64,000 nucleotides of DNA from assembly GCA_016720465.1 (NCBI GenBank), contig JADKKO010000004.1, forward strand, positions 992,001 through 1,056,000, in the 5' to 3' direction. The translations under genes and the position numbers were made by a program. Positions 1 to 7,713 of the stretch are shown here, one piece after another (the stretch's first letter is position 1; each line of letters begins with the position of its first letter). The notes beneath the pieces were generated by a model that worked only from the letters and a program-made list of their open reading frames with translations, did not search any database and was not told the DNA's origin. Source of the stretch: Holophagaceae bacterium (GTDB taxonomy: Bacteria; Acidobacteriota; Holophagae; Holophagales; Holophagaceae).

Positions 1-65
1 GAGAAGACACGTTTCTCCTGCTTGAGCCTCCCAGTGCGGGCGCGGGGGCCCAGACAAAGCAGGAG

Positions 66-94
66 AAAAAAATAACGGGGCGGAATCCCGCCCC
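66..94 (-). terminator. hairpin with T-run on the minus strand
   Basis: GGGGCGG (77-83) pairs with CCGCCCC (88-94) around a short loop. The seven A residues at 66-72 give a T-run after the stem when read on the minus strand, so the shape is that of a rho-independent terminator. No minus-strand gene lies close on its right, so it may act on antisense read-through or be the A-tract side of a bidirectional terminator. A second inverted repeat, TCTCCTGCTT (about 13-22) and AAGCAGGAGA (about 57-66), lies to its left. Confidence 0.35.
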
Positions 95-209
95 GACAGC
101 CCGTGATAAAGAAGTAAATCGGGCCTCTCCCGCCGCAGCAGCATGACGAATCCATGGACGGCAATGTCAAGTGATGTCAATCTACTCGACCCCCCCACCT
201 TTCTAATAC

Positions 210-1577
210 ATGTCCTTTCATTCCTTCAATTTCATCCTCAGCCTCCCTTTTTTCGTCCTGAGCTTTTGGCTCCTGCCGAAGGCCTTTCAGAAGGGCTGGT
301 TGTTAGTCCTGAGCCTGGTGGTGTACTGGGCGGCGGGGCCCGCGGATTTCCTGCTCCTGCTTTGGGTGGTGTTCCTGAACTGGGCCTCCCAGGTCAACGG
401 CTTCCAGCCGCGGCGGGTGGCCGGTGTGATGGTGGCCCTGAACCTGGCCATGCTGGTCTGGTTCAAGTACCGGCTTTTTCTGGGGGACATGGCTGGCTTC
501 AGCGTGGCCCGGGACCTGATCATTCCGCTGGGCATCTCGTTCTACATTTTCCAGCTCATCGCCTACCAGGTGGAGGTCGCCCGGGGGCAGATTTCGGGGC
601 GGCAGTCCTTCTGGGAGGTGCTGCTCTATATCTTCTTCTTCCCCCATCACCAGGCAGGGCCCATCATGCGGCCCCGGTCCTTCCTGATCTGCTTCCACAA
701 GGCCCGGAATTTCTATCGGTCCCGATTCCTGACGGGCCTCATGATTTTTGCCTGGGGGCTGTTCAAGAAAGTGTGGATCGCGGATGTGGTCGCGCCTTGG
801 GTCAACCGGGATTTCGGGAAATTCCATCTCTGGAGCGGGGCGAAGGGTAACCTGTTGCTGCTGGGCGTGCTGTTCGGCATCCAGGTCTACGGCGACTTCT
901 CGGGCTATTCGGATATGGCCGTGGGCATGGGCCGCATGTTCGGCTTCAAGTTCGACCGGAATTTCCATCAGCCCTACCTCTCCAAGAACCCTTCCGAGTT
1001 CTGGAAACGGTGGCATGTCACCCTGACGAATTGGATGCGGGACTTTGTCTATTTCCCGATGTGGAACTGGGCCAGCCGCCACCTGGGCCACCGCTTCAAG
1101 CCCGGCGCCATCATGCTCGGATGCAGTCTGGTCCTGATGCTTGTCACGGGGCTCTGGCACGGCGCCGGGTGGCATTTCATCCTGTGGGGCGGCCTCCACG
1201 GGCTGATCTTTATCGCCTGGCGTCTATTGCCTTCGCTCCAGAACCGTTCTTTTAAACTCATCTCGTTCTTTCTCTTTCAAACTGTCATCGGACTCACCTG
1301 GGTGGTGTTCCGGGAAGCAGACATTCAAGCCATCGGCAGGGCCTTTCTCCGGAGTTCCGCCTGGGATGGGCAGGATTCGCTGCTTGCGCTGGGCTTGCTG
1401 TTGGCCCTTATTCTCTTTTCCCGGGCGGAGGAGTGGCTGGAGCGCCGCTTCGTGCGCTTGACGGTGTGGGCGATGCATCTGCCCATGCCCCTTTTCGCGA
1501 CGGCCTACGGGTCGATGCTCATCTTCATTTTCATCGGGGCGGGCAGTGCCACGACCTTCATCTACCAGCGCTTCTAG
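210..1577 (+). CDS. MBOAT family membrane O-acyltransferase (DltB/AlgI-like)
   Basis: Multi-pass inner-membrane acyltransferase of 455 residues, the usual size for the AlgI/DltB branch. Family landmarks are GYSDMAVGMGRMFGF (232-246), NPSEFWKRWHVTL (260-272) and the catalytic region TGLWHGAGWHFILWGGLHG with H317 and H330. Such enzymes move acyl groups from a cytoplasmic thioester donor to a sugar or polymer at the outer face of the membrane. The downstream SGNH gene overlaps its end by 32 bases, the usual MBOAT-SGNH pairing. The convergent acyl carrier protein and KAS III-like genes 1-2 kb away could supply the donor. The acceptor (exopolysaccharide, lipid or other glycan) cannot be told from sequence. 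Confidence 0.9.
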   Translation: MSFHSFNFILSLPFFVLSFWLLPKAFQKGWLLVLSLVVYWAAGPADFLLLLWVVFLNWASQVNGFQPRRVAGVMVALNLAMLVWFKYRLFLGDMAGFSVARDLIIPLGISFYIFQLIAYQVEVARGQISGRQSFWEVLLYIFFFPHHQAGPIMRPRSFLICFHKARNFYRSRFLTGLMIFAWGLFKKVWIADVVAPWVNRDFGKFHLWSGAKGNLLLLGVLFGIQVYGDFSGYSDMAVGMGRMFGFKFDRNFHQPYLSKNPSEFWKRWHVTLTNWMRDFVYFPMWNWASRHLGHRFKPGAIMLGCSLVLMLVTGLWHGAGWHFILWGGLHGLIFIAWRLLPSLQNRSFKLISFFLFQTVIGLTWVVFREADIQAIGRAFLRSSAWDGQDSLLALGLLLALILFSRAEEWLERRFVRLTVWAMHLPMPLFATAYGSMLIFIFIGAGSATTFIYQRF

Positions 1578-2508
1578 GTACCTCCTCGGATTCTTCGCCC
1601 TGGCCCTGCTCGTCATGCTGCTGTGGGACCGGAGCTTCTTTGCCCAGCGGCGCCGCTTTGTGAAACTGGATGTGGGGGCCTGGAACGATAGCGAATGGAT
1701 CCAGCGGAGGGCCTTGCTTCAGGCCCGGCCCCAGCCCCCGCCCATCCTGTTTCTGGGGGACTCCTGCATGGCCTATGGGATCCGCCCGGGCCTGATCGAT
1801 CCGTTGGCGCTCAACATGGCCCGGCCGGGGCTTCAAAGCAATGAATTGGGAGAGTTGTACCTCAAGCTCAGGAACGATCTCAAGGGAACCCCCCGGGCAG
1901 TCTACCTGGGAATGATGTGGTTTGAATTCTATGAGGCGGAGTCCGAAGCGAGCTTCCTCGATGGGCACCCTGTGGGCCTTGGAACCATCCTGCGGGACTA
2001 CTATGAACGGCGCCAACTGAGCCAGCAGCTTGTCTTCCCTGGGACGAGGGTGCTCCGTTACGGGGTGGACAAGGGTCTGGACCGGAATCTCAAGCCCATG
2101 AGCGTTCGGGTGGATCCGGACGGGTACGCGCCCTTGGGGGACCAGCCCGCTCCAGCCGTGGTTTCTGCCCCGGTTCAATTTTATCAAAAGGAGGAAGGCT
2201 GGTTCGGTCCTTCGAAGATGGTGAACCTCGCGGCGTTCCATCGGCATCTGAGCGAAATGGGGGTCGAGCAGACCTTCATCTTCATGCCCATGCACCCTCA
2301 TTACAGGAAGGTCTACCGGGCCAAGTTCGGCGAGGACCATAAGCGCTGGAAGGCGGCCGTCACGGCGGTCTACGTGGGCAGGGTCCTGGATTTAGAGGAT
2401 GTGTTGCCGGAAGCCAAGTACTACCGGGACGCTACCCATTTGAATCGGGAAGGGGCCGAGGTTTTCAGCCGGATGATCGGGGAACGGATTGCGGAACGCC
2501 CGAAGTGA
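1546..2508 (+). CDS. membrane-anchored SGNH/DltD-like partner of the MBOAT protein
   Basis: A 320-residue protein with one N-terminal membrane anchor (about 11-27) and an extracytoplasmic domain. SGNH block I is seen as FLGDSCMAYG with S73, and block V as RDATHL with D295 and H298 near the C-terminus, so a Ser-Asp-His triad is plausible. The GTG start lies inside the MBOAT gene with a 32-base overlap, implying coupled translation. In DltD and AlgX/AlgJ systems such partners finish or edit the acyl transfer begun by the MBOAT enzyme. Overall similarity to named members is weak, so the substrate stays open. An in-frame ATG near 1615 would cut into the membrane segment and is less likely. Confidence 0.75.
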   Translation: MPRPSSTSASRYLLGFFALALLVMLLWDRSFFAQRRRFVKLDVGAWNDSEWIQRRALLQARPQPPPILFLGDSCMAYGIRPGLIDPLALNMARPGLQSNELGELYLKLRNDLKGTPRAVYLGMMWFEFYEAESEASFLDGHPVGLGTILRDYYERRQLSQQLVFPGTRVLRYGVDKGLDRNLKPMSVRVDPDGYAPLGDQPAPAVVSAPVQFYQKEEGWFGPSKMVNLAAFHRHLSEMGVEQTFIFMPMHPHYRKVYRAKFGEDHKRWKAAVTAVYVGRVLDLEDVLPEAKYYRDATHLNREGAEVFSRMIGERIAERPK

Positions 2509-2533
2509 GAGCCCTTATGGTGCTACATCGGGC

Positions 2534-3463
2534 TCAGGTGATGCGAAGCAGGGCCGATCCCCATCCCATCCCGGCACCGAAGGCGGCCATCACCGTGAAA
2601 CCTGGGTTTAGGCGGCCTTCAGCTTTGGCTTCCGCGGTAGCGATCAGCAGGGCGGCCGAGGAGGTATTTCCATAGCGGGCCAGGTTGAGATAGACCCGGT
2701 CTTCAGGAATTTGCAGGGCCAGGCCGATTTGCTTCAACAAGTTCACGTTTGCTTGATGAAAGAGCCAAAGGCCTACATCTGGGACCTTCAGGCCATTGCG
2801 ATCCAGAAGCTCCGACAGGCTCTGGCGCAATTTGCGGTTGGCTTGAAGGATGACCGTGCGGCCGTTCATGGCGAGCGCAGCTTCGAATTCCAGGCTCAGT
2901 TCATCGGCGAACGTGCCATCGGACTGCATCCGCACATCCACCACGGTGATGGGGCCCTCCCCCGGCGCCACAATGCAGGCGCCCGCGCCATCGCCAAATA
3001 GAATGGCGGTCTCCTTGACGCGCGGCTGTCGAAGCATGATCTCGCTCATTCGCTCGGCGCCGACCACCAGGATCGGGCCATAGCGATGGCAAAGCTCGGC
3101 CGCCGTGGCCAGGGCGAAAAAACCGCCCACGCTGGCCAGGTGGATATCAAAGGCCGGTATTCCGTTCACCTCGAGGCGCTGCTGAAGGCTGGCGCTGATT
3201 CCCGGGAACTGCCGGTGCGGCGTTCCGCTACCCACGATGATTCCGCCTAGATCGGACGGAGCCAGGCCTGCATCCGCCAAGCAATTCCGCGCAGCTTGTT
3301 CGGCCAGATCGACGACCGATTCTTCGGGAGCGGCGATCCGCCTGGTCTCGATGCCGCAGGCGTTCAGGATCCAGGAAGGCTCCACGCCGAATTCCTCGGC
3401 CAAGGCCGCGTTGTCCAAAACACCGCCGGGAAGGTACGCGCCAAAGCCGAGAAGGTGCGCCAT
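2534..3463 (-). CDS. KAS III (FabH-like) homologue with Ser in place of the catalytic Cys
   Basis: A 309-residue thiolase-fold protein clearly related to beta-ketoacyl-ACP synthase III. The catalytic His (LFHQAN, H236) and Asn (YGNTSSAA, N266) are present. The nucleophile position reads DIHLASVGGFF, with S111 where FabH has Cys112 in an A-C-x-G context; the codon is AGC at 3131-3133. KAS III relatives with Ser at this site, such as DpsC of daunorubicin biosynthesis, use it for acyl transfer or starter selection rather than normal condensation. The gene starts two bases after the stop of the upstream acyl carrier protein, so the carrier is the likely partner. It faces the MBOAT/SGNH pair tail to tail. 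An acyltransferase role is inferred. Confidence 0.85.
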   Translation of the reverse strand: MAHLLGFGAYLPGGVLDNAALAEEFGVEPSWILNACGIETRRIAAPEESVVDLAEQAARNCLADAGLAPSDLGGIIVGSGTPHRQFPGISASLQQRLEVNGIPAFDIHLASVGGFFALATAAELCHRYGPILVVGAERMSEIMLRQPRVKETAILFGDGAGACIVAPGEGPITVVDVRMQSDGTFADELSLEFEAALAMNGRTVILQANRKLRQSLSELLDRNGLKVPDVGLWLFHQANVNLLKQIGLALQIPEDRVYLNLARYGNTSSAALLIATAEAKAEGRLNPGFTVMAAFGAGMGWGSALLRIT

Positions 3464-3465
3464 GG

Positions 3466-3699
3466 TCAGAGTCGGGCCTGGAAATACGCCATGATTTTCT
3501 CAACGGTTTCAAACCGGCTGGGGATCAGATCCGAATCAGGCACATCCACGTGGAAAGCCTGCTCCAGGGCCAGCATGAGGTCCACCAGGCCGAAGGAATC
3601 GATGACACCGCGCTCGAAGAGCGAGACGGAATCATCCGCCGGAAGGGGCGCCTGGGCCAGGTCTTGCACGGCCGCGCGAACAGTGGTGCGCACATCCAT
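3466..3699 (-). CDS. acyl carrier protein (DltC-like)
   Basis: A 77-residue carrier protein with the phosphopantetheine attachment motif GVIDSFGLVDL, S35 being the modified residue. The region after the motif (ALEQAFHVDVPDSDL) resembles DltC and specialised carriers more than the housekeeping AcpP, and the protein is less acidic than AcpP. An AGGAG sequence lies eight bases before the ATG. It is followed after two bases by the KAS III-like gene, with which it must be co-transcribed. It probably holds the acyl group passed to that enzyme and possibly on to the MBOAT protein. No adenylation (DltA-like) gene is in view to load it. Confidence 0.88.
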   Translation of the reverse strand: MDVRTTVRAAVQDLAQAPLPADDSVSLFERGVIDSFGLVDLMLALEQAFHVDVPDSDLIPSRFETVEKIMAYFQARL

Positions 3700-3808
3700 C
3701 TGAAGGACTCCTGGTTGATAGGCAATTGAAAAAGTGGGAGTTGAAAAAGGTCTGCCAAGCCTTCCCTGGAGCGATGGCGGCGGCCCCTTGGGGCCTGACC
3801 TGGGCCCA

Positions 3809-4849
3809 TCAGAGCGTCTTCATGTCCAGCACGAAGCGGTAGCGGACATCGCCCTTCATCATGCGTTCGTAGGCCTCGTTGACCTGCTGGACGGGGATCA
3901 GCTCGATCTCGGAGACGATGCCGTGTTCGGCGCAGAAATCGAGCATCTCCTGGGTCTCTTTGATCCCGCCGATGAGCGAGCCGGATAGGGTCTTGCGGCC
4001 GAAGATGAGGGAGGTCGCGGCCACGGGCGTTGGGGCCGGCGGAACGCCCAGCAGCACCATCGCGCCTTCGAGCCGCACCATGCCCAGGTACTGGTTGTAG
4101 TCGTGGGGCGCCGAGATTGTGTCGATGATGAGATCGAAATGTCCCCTCAGCCGGGTGAAGGTGGAAGGGTCCGAGGTCAGGCCGAAGCCCTGGGCGCCCA
4201 GCTTCCGCGCGTCGGCTTCCTTGGAGGCGGAGGTGCTGAGCATCGTCACTTCGGCGCCCATGGCCGCGGCGATCTTGACGGCCATGTGGCCGAGACCGCC
4301 CAGCCCCACGACGCCCACCTTGTCGCCCCGCTTCGTTTTCCAATATCGCAGAGGCGAATAGGTGGTGATGCCCGCGCAGAGCAGGGGCGCGGCGGCGGCG
4401 AGGTCGAGCTTGGGCGAGATATGCAGCGCGAAGGCATCGTCCACCACCACGCTGCTGGAATAGCCTCCGAAGGTGGGCGTCTTGCGGTCCATCTCGGTGC
4501 CGTTGTAGGTAAAGGCCGCGCCCTTTTCGCAGAACTGCTCCAGGTTCCGCGCGCAGCTCGGGCAGGTCCGGCAGCTGTCCACCATGCAGCCCACGCCGGC
4601 CAGATCGCCAATTTTGAAATTCTTCACGTGCGCGCCCACGGCGGTGACGCGGCCCACGATCTCATGGCCCGGCACCATGGGATAGGTGGCGCCGCCCCAT
4701 TCATCCCGCACCTGGTGGATGTCCGAATGGCAGATGCCGCAATAGGCGATCTCGATGCGCACGTCGTGGGGGCCCGTGGCCCGGCGTTCGAAGGTGAAGG
4801 GGGTGAGGGGCGAAGTCGGGGAAGTCGCTGCGTAGGCCTTGGTGCTCAT
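3809..4849 (-). CDS. zinc-dependent alcohol dehydrogenase, cinnamyl-alcohol/YahK type
   Basis: A 346-residue medium-chain dehydrogenase. Catalytic zinc ligands are in the motif YCGICHSD (C40) and VPGHE (H62), with a later Cys in LLCAGITTY. The structural zinc lobe has C93, C96, C99 and C107. The nucleotide-binding Rossmann motif is VGLGGLGHMAVK. This layout matches the NADP-dependent CAD family (E. coli YahK, yeast Adh6), which reduces a broad range of aldehydes to alcohols in the cytoplasm. It stands alone on the minus strand, with about 110 bases to the carrier protein gene downstream and 90 bases to the AlkD-like gene upstream, so operon membership is uncertain. Confidence 0.92.
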   Translation of the reverse strand: MSTKAYAATSPTSPLTPFTFERRATGPHDVRIEIAYCGICHSDIHQVRDEWGGATYPMVPGHEIVGRVTAVGAHVKNFKIGDLAGVGCMVDSCRTCPSCARNLEQFCEKGAAFTYNGTEMDRKTPTFGGYSSSVVVDDAFALHISPKLDLAAAAPLLCAGITTYSPLRYWKTKRGDKVGVVGLGGLGHMAVKIAAAMGAEVTMLSTSASKEADARKLGAQGFGLTSDPSTFTRLRGHFDLIIDTISAPHDYNQYLGMVRLEGAMVLLGVPPAPTPVAATSLIFGRKTLSGSLIGGIKETQEMLDFCAEHGIVSEIELIPVQQVNEAYERMMKGDVRYRFVLDMKTL

Positions 4850-4942
4850 GGGGGCTCCTGGAGTCGGGATTCCTTCGACTCTAGAGCAGAACTCCGGCGG
4901 CGGCAGCAGGCACTTTTCCGTGCGTGGCCCTGGCCGGCGGGT

Positions 4943-5632
4943 TCAGCGCGAAGCGGAGACCCGCTTCAGTCCCTCCCGGATGCTGAGGCCGGACAGTTCC
5001 GCGCGATGGGCGGCGATGAAGGCTTCCACAGCCTCGGGCCGGGTCTTGCTGTGCTCCCGAAGGGCCCAGCCGATGGCCTTGCGGATGAAGAAGTCCTGCT
5101 CAGGTGCGAGCCGCAGGCAGTGATCGAAAAGCTGGGCTTCGTCGGCGCGCTCCCGGTGCTTCTGATGGGCCACCAGGGCGGCGCGGCGGATCCAGAGGTG
5201 CTCGTCCTGGATCCAGCGCTCCATCACGGGTTTCATCACCGCACGCTCCTTCAGCAGCAGGGCGCCGACGAGGAAGCGGGCCACTTCATCCACCGTGTCC
5301 CACCAGGCCCCTTCCCGGATCATGCGCTCGAAGAGGGGCAGGGCCTCAAGGGTCTGGAAGGCCGGGAAGAGCTTGGCCCATTCCACGGCGGCATAATGGG
5401 CCTCCCGCTGGGGCAGGGACCAGAAGGCCTGGATCTGCGCTAGGTACTCGGCCTGGTTTTCCGGCGGGTGGGATTTGGCCATGCCTTTCACCACGCGGCG
5501 CATGGACGCGGCGTCCACGCCGAAGAAGGGATCCGAAGTTTTCATGTAGGCCTGGGCGCCCCGCTGCCGATCGGGATTTGCTACAGCCTCCAAGCGTTGG
5601 GCCAGATCGAGGGCCAGATCCCTTGGCTTCAT
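4943..5632 (-). CDS. DNA alkylation repair protein (AlkD-like HEAT repeat)
   Basis: A 229-residue all-helical protein of the AlkD family. AlkD removes N3- and N7-alkylated purines by wrapping DNA in HEAT-like repeats without flipping the base. Family marks are MKTSDPFFGV near residue 30, the conserved EGAWWDTVDEVA segment around 107-118 including the catalytic-site Trp and Asp, and HLWIRRAALV with its DNA-contacting Arg. The length is typical. The ATG overlaps the stop of the upstream cyclic-nucleotide-domain gene by four bases, so the two are co-transcribed. No functional link between them is evident. Confidence 0.88.
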   Translation of the reverse strand: MKPRDLALDLAQRLEAVANPDRQRGAQAYMKTSDPFFGVDAASMRRVVKGMAKSHPPENQAEYLAQIQAFWSLPQREAHYAAVEWAKLFPAFQTLEALPLFERMIREGAWWDTVDEVARFLVGALLLKERAVMKPVMERWIQDEHLWIRRAALVAHQKHRERADEAQLFDHCLRLAPEQDFFIRKAIGWALREHSKTRPEAVEAFIAAHRAELSGLSIREGLKRVSASR

Positions 5633-6474
5633 GATTCCTTGGCTTTCAGCAAGTGGGTTTCGATGCGCTGCAGGCGTTCCAGCACACTCTGGCGTAGCTC
5701 ATCAACGGTGTCATGCAAGTGGGCGACCTCAAGCTCGGCCTTCACATTGATCTCGTACTCGATGTCGTCCCGCACATGGTCCTTGGCGGCCTGCCGGTTC
5801 TGGGCCAGGAGCACGAAGATGGACAGGAAGATGGCCTGCAGGGACACGATCATCGTCAGCAGCCCGAAGGGAAAGGGATCGAAACGCCAGGTGCCCGATA
5901 TGTTGAGCCAGATCCACGCGCCGAACCAGAGCGCGTTGCCCGCCAGGAAGGACATGCTGCCGGAAAAGGCGGCGATCCAATCCGCGACCTTCTGCACGAG
6001 CGTCATCTGTTCCTGGATCTCCTCGCTGGGATTCCGCGCCACCCTGGCCCGCAGCAGGAGATCGGCCTTCCGGGTCATGGCGCCCATGGCGCCGAGAAGG
6101 TGCAGCGCCGCTTCGGGTTTTTTGCTCACCAGGAGCAGCAGATCGGCGCGGTCAACCTCCAAAAGCTCCGTCTCCTCCAGCGCCACGGCCGAGGCAGTGC
6201 GGGGTCCCGCATCCAACATGGCCAGCTCGCCAAAGACATCGCCGGGGCCGCATTCCGTGAGCACGATCTTCTGCCCCGCGAGGTCCGTGATGAAGATCTC
6301 CACGGCGCCCTGGACCACCACGTACATGGCCTGGCCGGGATCCCCGGCCCTGAAGAGGACCACACCCGCATCCAAGGACCGGGTGCCCACCGCCTCGGTG
6401 AGCAGGGCGCACTCGTCGGCATTGAGGGTGGCGAACAGGGGCAGGGCGGTGAGCAGGGAAGCGTCGGCGGGCAT
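5629..6474 (-). CDS. cyclic nucleotide-binding domain + DUF1003 membrane protein
   Basis: A 281-residue protein. Residues about 8-125 form a Crp-like cyclic nucleotide-binding domain: the phosphate-binding cassette region reads GDVFGELAMLDAGPRTASAVA. Residues about 150-260 match DUF1003, with two membrane helices around FLAGNALWFGAWIWLN and FGLLTMIVSLQAIFLSIFVL followed by the family signature AQNRQAAKDHVRDD. The C-terminus is a short coiled coil. It probably senses a cyclic nucleotide at the inner membrane; the output is unknown. It heads a two-gene unit with the AlkD-like gene and is divergent from the histidine kinase gene, with roughly 160-260 bases between them. Confidence 0.85.
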   Translation of the reverse strand: MPADASLLTALPLFATLNADECALLTEAVGTRSLDAGVVLFRAGDPGQAMYVVVQGAVEIFITDLAGQKIVLTECGPGDVFGELAMLDAGPRTASAVALEETELLEVDRADLLLLVSKKPEAALHLLGAMGAMTRKADLLLRARVARNPSEEIQEQMTLVQKVADWIAAFSGSMSFLAGNALWFGAWIWLNISGTWRFDPFPFGLLTMIVSLQAIFLSIFVLLAQNRQAAKDHVRDDIEYEINVKAELEVAHLHDTVDELRQSVLERLQRIETHLLKAKES

Positions 6475-6738
6475 GGGGCCTCCGAAAAGAAACCATTACA
6501 GCAGGATCCCGGCGGCTCCCCCTCCGCGGAGTTTGACATTGCGCACAGGGCTTCCGTGCTATCCACGAGTGGGGCGCGGCCAGGGCCTTTCCGGGAGGGC
6601 ATTCCTGGGTTCCGGCCCCAGAGGATCACCCAACCATGTGCAGCCTCCAAACCCCCGCGAAGTTCCTCTGCGCCCACAGCCATCTCTGCCCCTTCTGCAA
6701 ATCGCCCTGCCCCCGGGGAGTGCGTCTTCGCCGACGGG

Positions 6739-7712
6739 ATGGAATCCATGCACCTGATGATCCTCGTCTTCGACGTGGAGAACCGGCGCGTGGTGTTCGA
6801 GAACAGGGCCGTTAAGCAGCTGTTGGACACGGTCGGAGACCATAGCTACGAAGGCCTGAACACCCTGCTGATGAAGCGCGGCATGACCTTCGAAGATCTC
6901 GAGGGCGACCACGTGGACGGGGAGTCCATGCGTGTGGGCTCGCGGCTCTACGGCTACACGTTCTACCGTTCGGGCGGGTTCGTCTGGGTCTTCCTGCGCG
7001 ACATCACCGAGCGGGACCGCCTGGAGGCCATCGCCGGTTCCGTGGAACAGATGAACAGCCTCGGCTTCATCTTCTCGGCGGTGCGCCATGAACTGGGCAA
7101 CCCGATCCACTCGATAAAGGCCGCGGTCAGCGTCCTCCGGAGCGGTCTCGATAGGTTCCCCCGGGAGACCGTGGCCGAATACCTGGAGAGCATCGAAGGC
7201 GAGCTGGCCCGGGCCGAAAACCTGCTGCGGTCGCTGAAAAGCTTCTCGCTGTTCGAGCAACCCGAGATCAAGGCCCTGGACCTCGCCTCCTTCTTTGCGC
7301 AGTTGAAACCGCTGATCGAGCCCGACCTGGTGGCGCGGGGGATCGGCCTCGAATTCGAGATCGATCCGGGCCTTCCGCTGGTGAACGCCGATGTGCGGGC
7401 GCTGCACCAGATCCTGATCAACCTTGTGGCGAACGCGGCGGACGCCAGCGGCGGCGAGCCGGAACCCCTCATCCGGATCCGCGTGGTTCCCGGCAAGAAC
7501 CAGGTGTCGGTGATGGTGGAGGACAACGGCCCCGGCGTGCCGGACCACCTCAAGCCGCGGGTCTTCACCCGTTCTTCACCACCAAGGAGCAGGGCACGGG
7601 GTTGGGCCTCATCATCGTGAAAAAGATGGTGACCGGGATGAACGGCACCATCTGGATGGAACCGGCCCAGCCCCGGGGCACCCGGATGACCTTCACGCTC
7701 GTGAGCGCCTGA
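6739..7712 (+). CDS. sensor histidine kinase, frameshifted near its 3' end
   Basis: Cytoplasmic sensor kinase: a PAS-like domain (about 5-90, ending in LRDITERDRLEAI), the HisKA dimerisation helix with phospho-acceptor H117 (SAVRHELGNPIHS), then an ATPase domain with N-box QILINLVANAADAS and G1 box VEDNGPGVP. The frame breaks at 7568-7571: adding one C restores FTPFFTTKEQGTGLGL (the G2 box) and the remaining 40-odd codons to the TGA at 7710-7712. Without the correction the kinase lacks its G2 box. The response regulator begins two bases later, making a classical pair. The start may lie further left: ATG 6636 opens a Cys-rich frame that joins this one if a G is missing from the GGGG at 6715-6718. 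Confidence 0.75.
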
Positions 7713-7713
7713 C

